The translations under genes and the position numbers were made by a program. Source: Paenibacillus piri (GTDB taxonomy: Bacteria > Bacillota > Bacilli > Paenibacillales > NBRC-103111). From it: a DNA stretch of 64,000 bases. The stretch is taken from the NCBI RefSeq assembly GCF_004354045.1, contig NZ_SMRT01000001.1, positions 186,001-250,000 on the forward strand, in the 5' to 3' direction. The notes under the pieces were generated by a model, which had not been told where the DNA came from, searched no databases, and saw only the letters and a program-made list of their open reading frames with translations. This document shows positions 62,101 through 64,000 of the stretch, piece after piece; position 1 is the first letter of the stretch, and every line of letters begins with the position of its first letter.

Positions 62101-63357
62101 TTATTTTAGCGCGGTTAACGCTTTCGAATCGACGCACATATCGTTGGTTTGCCCGTTGCCGTAAGCGCCGATCCAATCGGCCGGCCCGCCGGTGCCGAGC
62201 TCGGTGACCAGCACGCTGTTCGTAACCAGATCGCCGCTGAACCATTTGCCGCCAGTCAGCAGCGGCACCGCGCAGCTGTTGGCCGGCAGCTCTTTATAGT
62301 ACGACTTCAGCAGCGCGCCGTTGAGGGCGTCCATGACAAGCAAATGGTAGCCGAGCGGCCTGATATTCGTCTGCGTTTCCGCAATCAGCATGCCGTTGCA
62401 GTAAACGATGTTCGGTATATTGGAGTAGTGATAGCCGCTTAAATCCAATTTCCACGCGATTTCCCCGTTATTAACGCGGTAGGCCGTAATGTTTTTCCAA
62501 TCGGTGTTCGGCTCCGAATAATACGATTGCCAATGATCTCCGCTGCCCACAAATACGGAGCCGCCGTGATAGGCGAGCGTCGCTTTTTTGGACAGGGACA
62601 AGCCGCTCTTTTCCCATAGCAGCGTCAGCCCGGCATCGTACACCCGGATCGCCGAGCCGTACAGCCGGGGACTGTACCAGTATGTAATGATGTGGTACCC
62701 GTGCTCGTCGTGAGCCAGTACGGTATTCCAGGACACGCAGGACGAAGGCTCTTCCACGGCGACGGTTTGAATAACGGCGCCTGTTTCGGCATTAATTTTC
62801 GACAAACGACCGGACCATTGGCAGTAAATATGGCCACCGGCCTGATCCACGCAAGGAGTGACCCCGCCGGTCCCGGGGATGAACCAGGCTTCTTTTCCGT
62901 CCTCAAGCGAAATCGCATGCAAGCCGTTTTGGACGTTGGCCAGGATCAAGGTTGTCCCGTCTTTTTTCACATAATAAGAATAGCCGAAAAACATGCTGCC
63001 CGGCTGGTTGGCTTCGCTGATCCAGGCGATCTCCCCCGTATCCCGGTTCATGGCGACAGTCCGTTGATTGATGTGCTCATGGGCAAGCACAAGCCAGGTG
63101 CCGTCCTTTTTCGGCAAAACGAGCGGGCTGCTGTCGTAGGTGTCCTCGAAATCGTACGTTCGAATGACCTCCAGCGTGCCCGTGTCGAAAGCGACCACAT
63201 AAGGGTACTTGAGAGGCTTTTCGATGCGCGTCAGATGCCCTTCCTCATTCAGATGCTCTTGAAACGAATTGGCCGTAAAATAAGCAACGCCCTCTACAAC
63301 GGTCCCGCCTTGCGAATATCCCGCGACCTGCAGCGGCTGATGCCCTCTTGTTGTCAT
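62101..63357 (-). CDS. PQQ-like beta-propeller protein
   Basis: A 418-residue protein made of repeated beta-sheet blades with the PQQ-repeat look (VVAFDTGTLEVIRTYDFEDT, VAMNRDTGEIAWISEANQPG, LHAISLEDGKEAWFIPGTGG, INAETGAVIQTVAVEE). No signal peptide is visible from the chosen start, so it may be cytoplasmic. The ATG at 63357 follows CAGGGGG; the 149 extra codons upstream read as non-coding. It is divergent from a sugar permease, so a role linked to carbohydrate use is plausible; no catalytic residue is evident. Confidence 0.78.
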   Translation of the reverse strand: MTTRGHQPLQVAGYSQGGTVVEGVAYFTANSFQEHLNEEGHLTRIEKPLKYPYVVAFDTGTLEVIRTYDFEDTYDSSPLVLPKKDGTWLVLAHEHINQRTVAMNRDTGEIAWISEANQPGSMFFGYSYYVKKDGTTLILANVQNGLHAISLEDGKEAWFIPGTGGVTPCVDQAGGHIYCQWSGRLSKINAETGAVIQTVAVEEPSSCVSWNTVLAHDEHGYHIITYWYSPRLYGSAIRVYDAGLTLLWEKSGLSLSKKATLAYHGGSVFVGSGDHWQSYYSEPNTDWKNITAYRVNNGEIAWKLDLSGYHYSNIPNIVYCNGMLIAETQTNIRPLGYHLLVMDALNGALLKSYYKELPANSCAVPLLTGGKWFSGDLVTNSVLVTELGTGGPADWIGAYGNGQTNDMCVDSKALTALK

Positions 63358-63553
63358 TGCCGTTAACCCCCTGTCCGTTAGATGATGGAGCACTTCCCTA
63401 GCATACCGGCCCCCTCGTTGGAATGCCACCATCTTTTTTTGCAATGAAGTGATGAAAATAAGCTTTGCGGACCGGAAAATCCGCATTACAGCCGGAGAAC
63501 AAAAAAAGCAAGCCGGGTGTAAAAAAAGATGAATGATATGGGAAAACCCTTTC

Positions 63554-63566
63554 GGAAGCGCTTTCC
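63554..63566. promoter_or_regulatory. Candidate CcpA cre site
   Basis: GGAAGCGCTTTCC resembles the catabolite-response element core GAAAGCGCTTTC. It lies in the 340-base gap between the divergent beta-propeller and permease genes (63358-63697), in which no gene is seen. Confidence 0.5.
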
Positions 63567-63697
63567 TTACGCATGATGAGCAAAATAGATCACACCGCAA
63601 CAAAAAAAGCGTGTTGCTCCGGCACCGGGTTGTGCTGCAAGATGGAACCATCAACAGCGAATCAAGAAAGCAACCGGGTAGAAGGGGGAACCTACGA

Positions 63698-64000
63698 TTG
63701 AATGCAGTGACCGAAGAAAGCAACGCGCACAACCGATTGAATCCGCGAATAAATGGAAGATCGTCGCTGCTGCGTCGCATCATGAGAAATGTGAGCATGC
63801 ACAAATTTATTTACCTGCTCGTCCTGCCGGGCCTGTTCCAAATTATCGTTTTCGATTATGTACCGTTTTATTATTTGCAGGTTGCCTTCAAAAAGTTTAA
63901 TGTGTTTAAAGGCCTGGAGCACAGTCCGTGGATCGGATTTCAAAACTTTATCGATTTGTTTAACAGCGAATATTTTGTTCAGGCGTTCAAAAATACCGTT
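63698..64000 (+). CDS. Sugar ABC transporter permease, LplB type (5' part)
   Basis: The first 101 residues of a permease run off the right edge. After a polar N-terminus comes a first membrane helix (FIYLLVLPGLFQIIVFDYVP) and the family motif YYLQVAFKKFN, followed by WIGFQNFIDLFNSEYFVQAF, all standard for LplB/YteP permeases. TTG start with GAAGGGGGA upstream. The rest of the transporter presumably follows beyond the window. Confidence 0.85.
   Translation, partial: MNAVTEESNAHNRLNPRINGRSSLLRRIMRNVSMHKFIYLLVLPGLFQIIVFDYVPFYYLQVAFKKFNVFKGLEHSPWIGFQNFIDLFNSEYFVQAFKNTV

Noticed and set aside
62101..63804. Longer 567-codon version of the beta-propeller gene
   Set aside because: The first 149 codons cross the cre-like site and the divergent permease start and read as non-coding; ATG 63357 with CAGGGGG is preferred.

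Overview
The window looks like a chromosomal segment of a spore-forming Gram-positive of the Paenibacillus type. The basis is gene content rather than any marker RNA: a SleB cortex hydrolase, YheC/D and YjcZ-like sporulation proteins, three large membrane-anchored AraC regulators beside LplB/YtcP-type sugar transporters that carry no ATPase gene, an S-layer-homology surface protein, strong AGGAGG-type ribosome sites with many GTG/TTG starts, and moderately high GC. No rRNA, tRNA, CRISPR array or intact transposase was seen.

Layout. 0-10 kb: tail of an upstream gene, an AraC-type sensor-regulator, a helical-repeat hypothetical, a nucleotidyltransferase, a short YheC/D ATP-grasp protein, a DUF2339 membrane protein and a secreted HtrA-like protease with three extra C-terminal repeats. 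10-17 kb: a queuosine unit (queF plus YhhQ-type transporter) behind a well-matched preQ1-I riboswitch, an aldo/keto reductase, an SDR, and a MerR regulator facing two tandem imine-reductase-like genes, the first frameshifted, behind a MerR-type promoter. 18-26 kb: AraC regulator, very small spore-type peptides, and an oligosaccharide ABC transporter. 25.8-29.6 kb: mntABCD manganese uptake operon. 29.6-38 kb: PASTA pseudokinase, IF-3 paralogue, LspA paralogue, YdeI-like protein and a 1351-residue SLH protein. 38.8-43.6 kb: heterodimeric ABC exporter, DUF441 protein, RpiB.

43.8-46.6 kb is the most unusual locus: an intact-looking PrsW intramembrane protease fused to a toxin-like C-terminal domain with a D...ExK nuclease-type motif, followed with a 1-bp overlap by a small gene placed like an immunity gene. 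It has its own near-consensus promoter and lies next to gene fragments and repeats, as accessory cassettes often do.

46.8-50.3 kb: nagA, nagB, a C-terminally altered sugar permease and a GntR regulator, apparently the remains of an amino-sugar operon. 50.5-53.8 kb: Bcp peroxiredoxin, a coiled-coil protein, a leucine-dehydrogenase-type enzyme. 54-57.7 kb: a complete fixABCX-type electron-bifurcating cluster with no nif genes in view. 57.8-64 kb: SleB, two small proteins, a third AraC regulator, a PQQ-like beta-propeller protein and the start of another sugar permease at the window edge.

Three families of short palindromic repeats are dispersed in intergenic DNA: three copies resembling IS200/IS605-derived ends (10.2, 18.0 and 33.6 kb), two long-hairpin elements with shared terminal inverted repeats (38.1 and 52.4 kb), and two bipartite-hairpin copies (14.2 and 46.7 kb).
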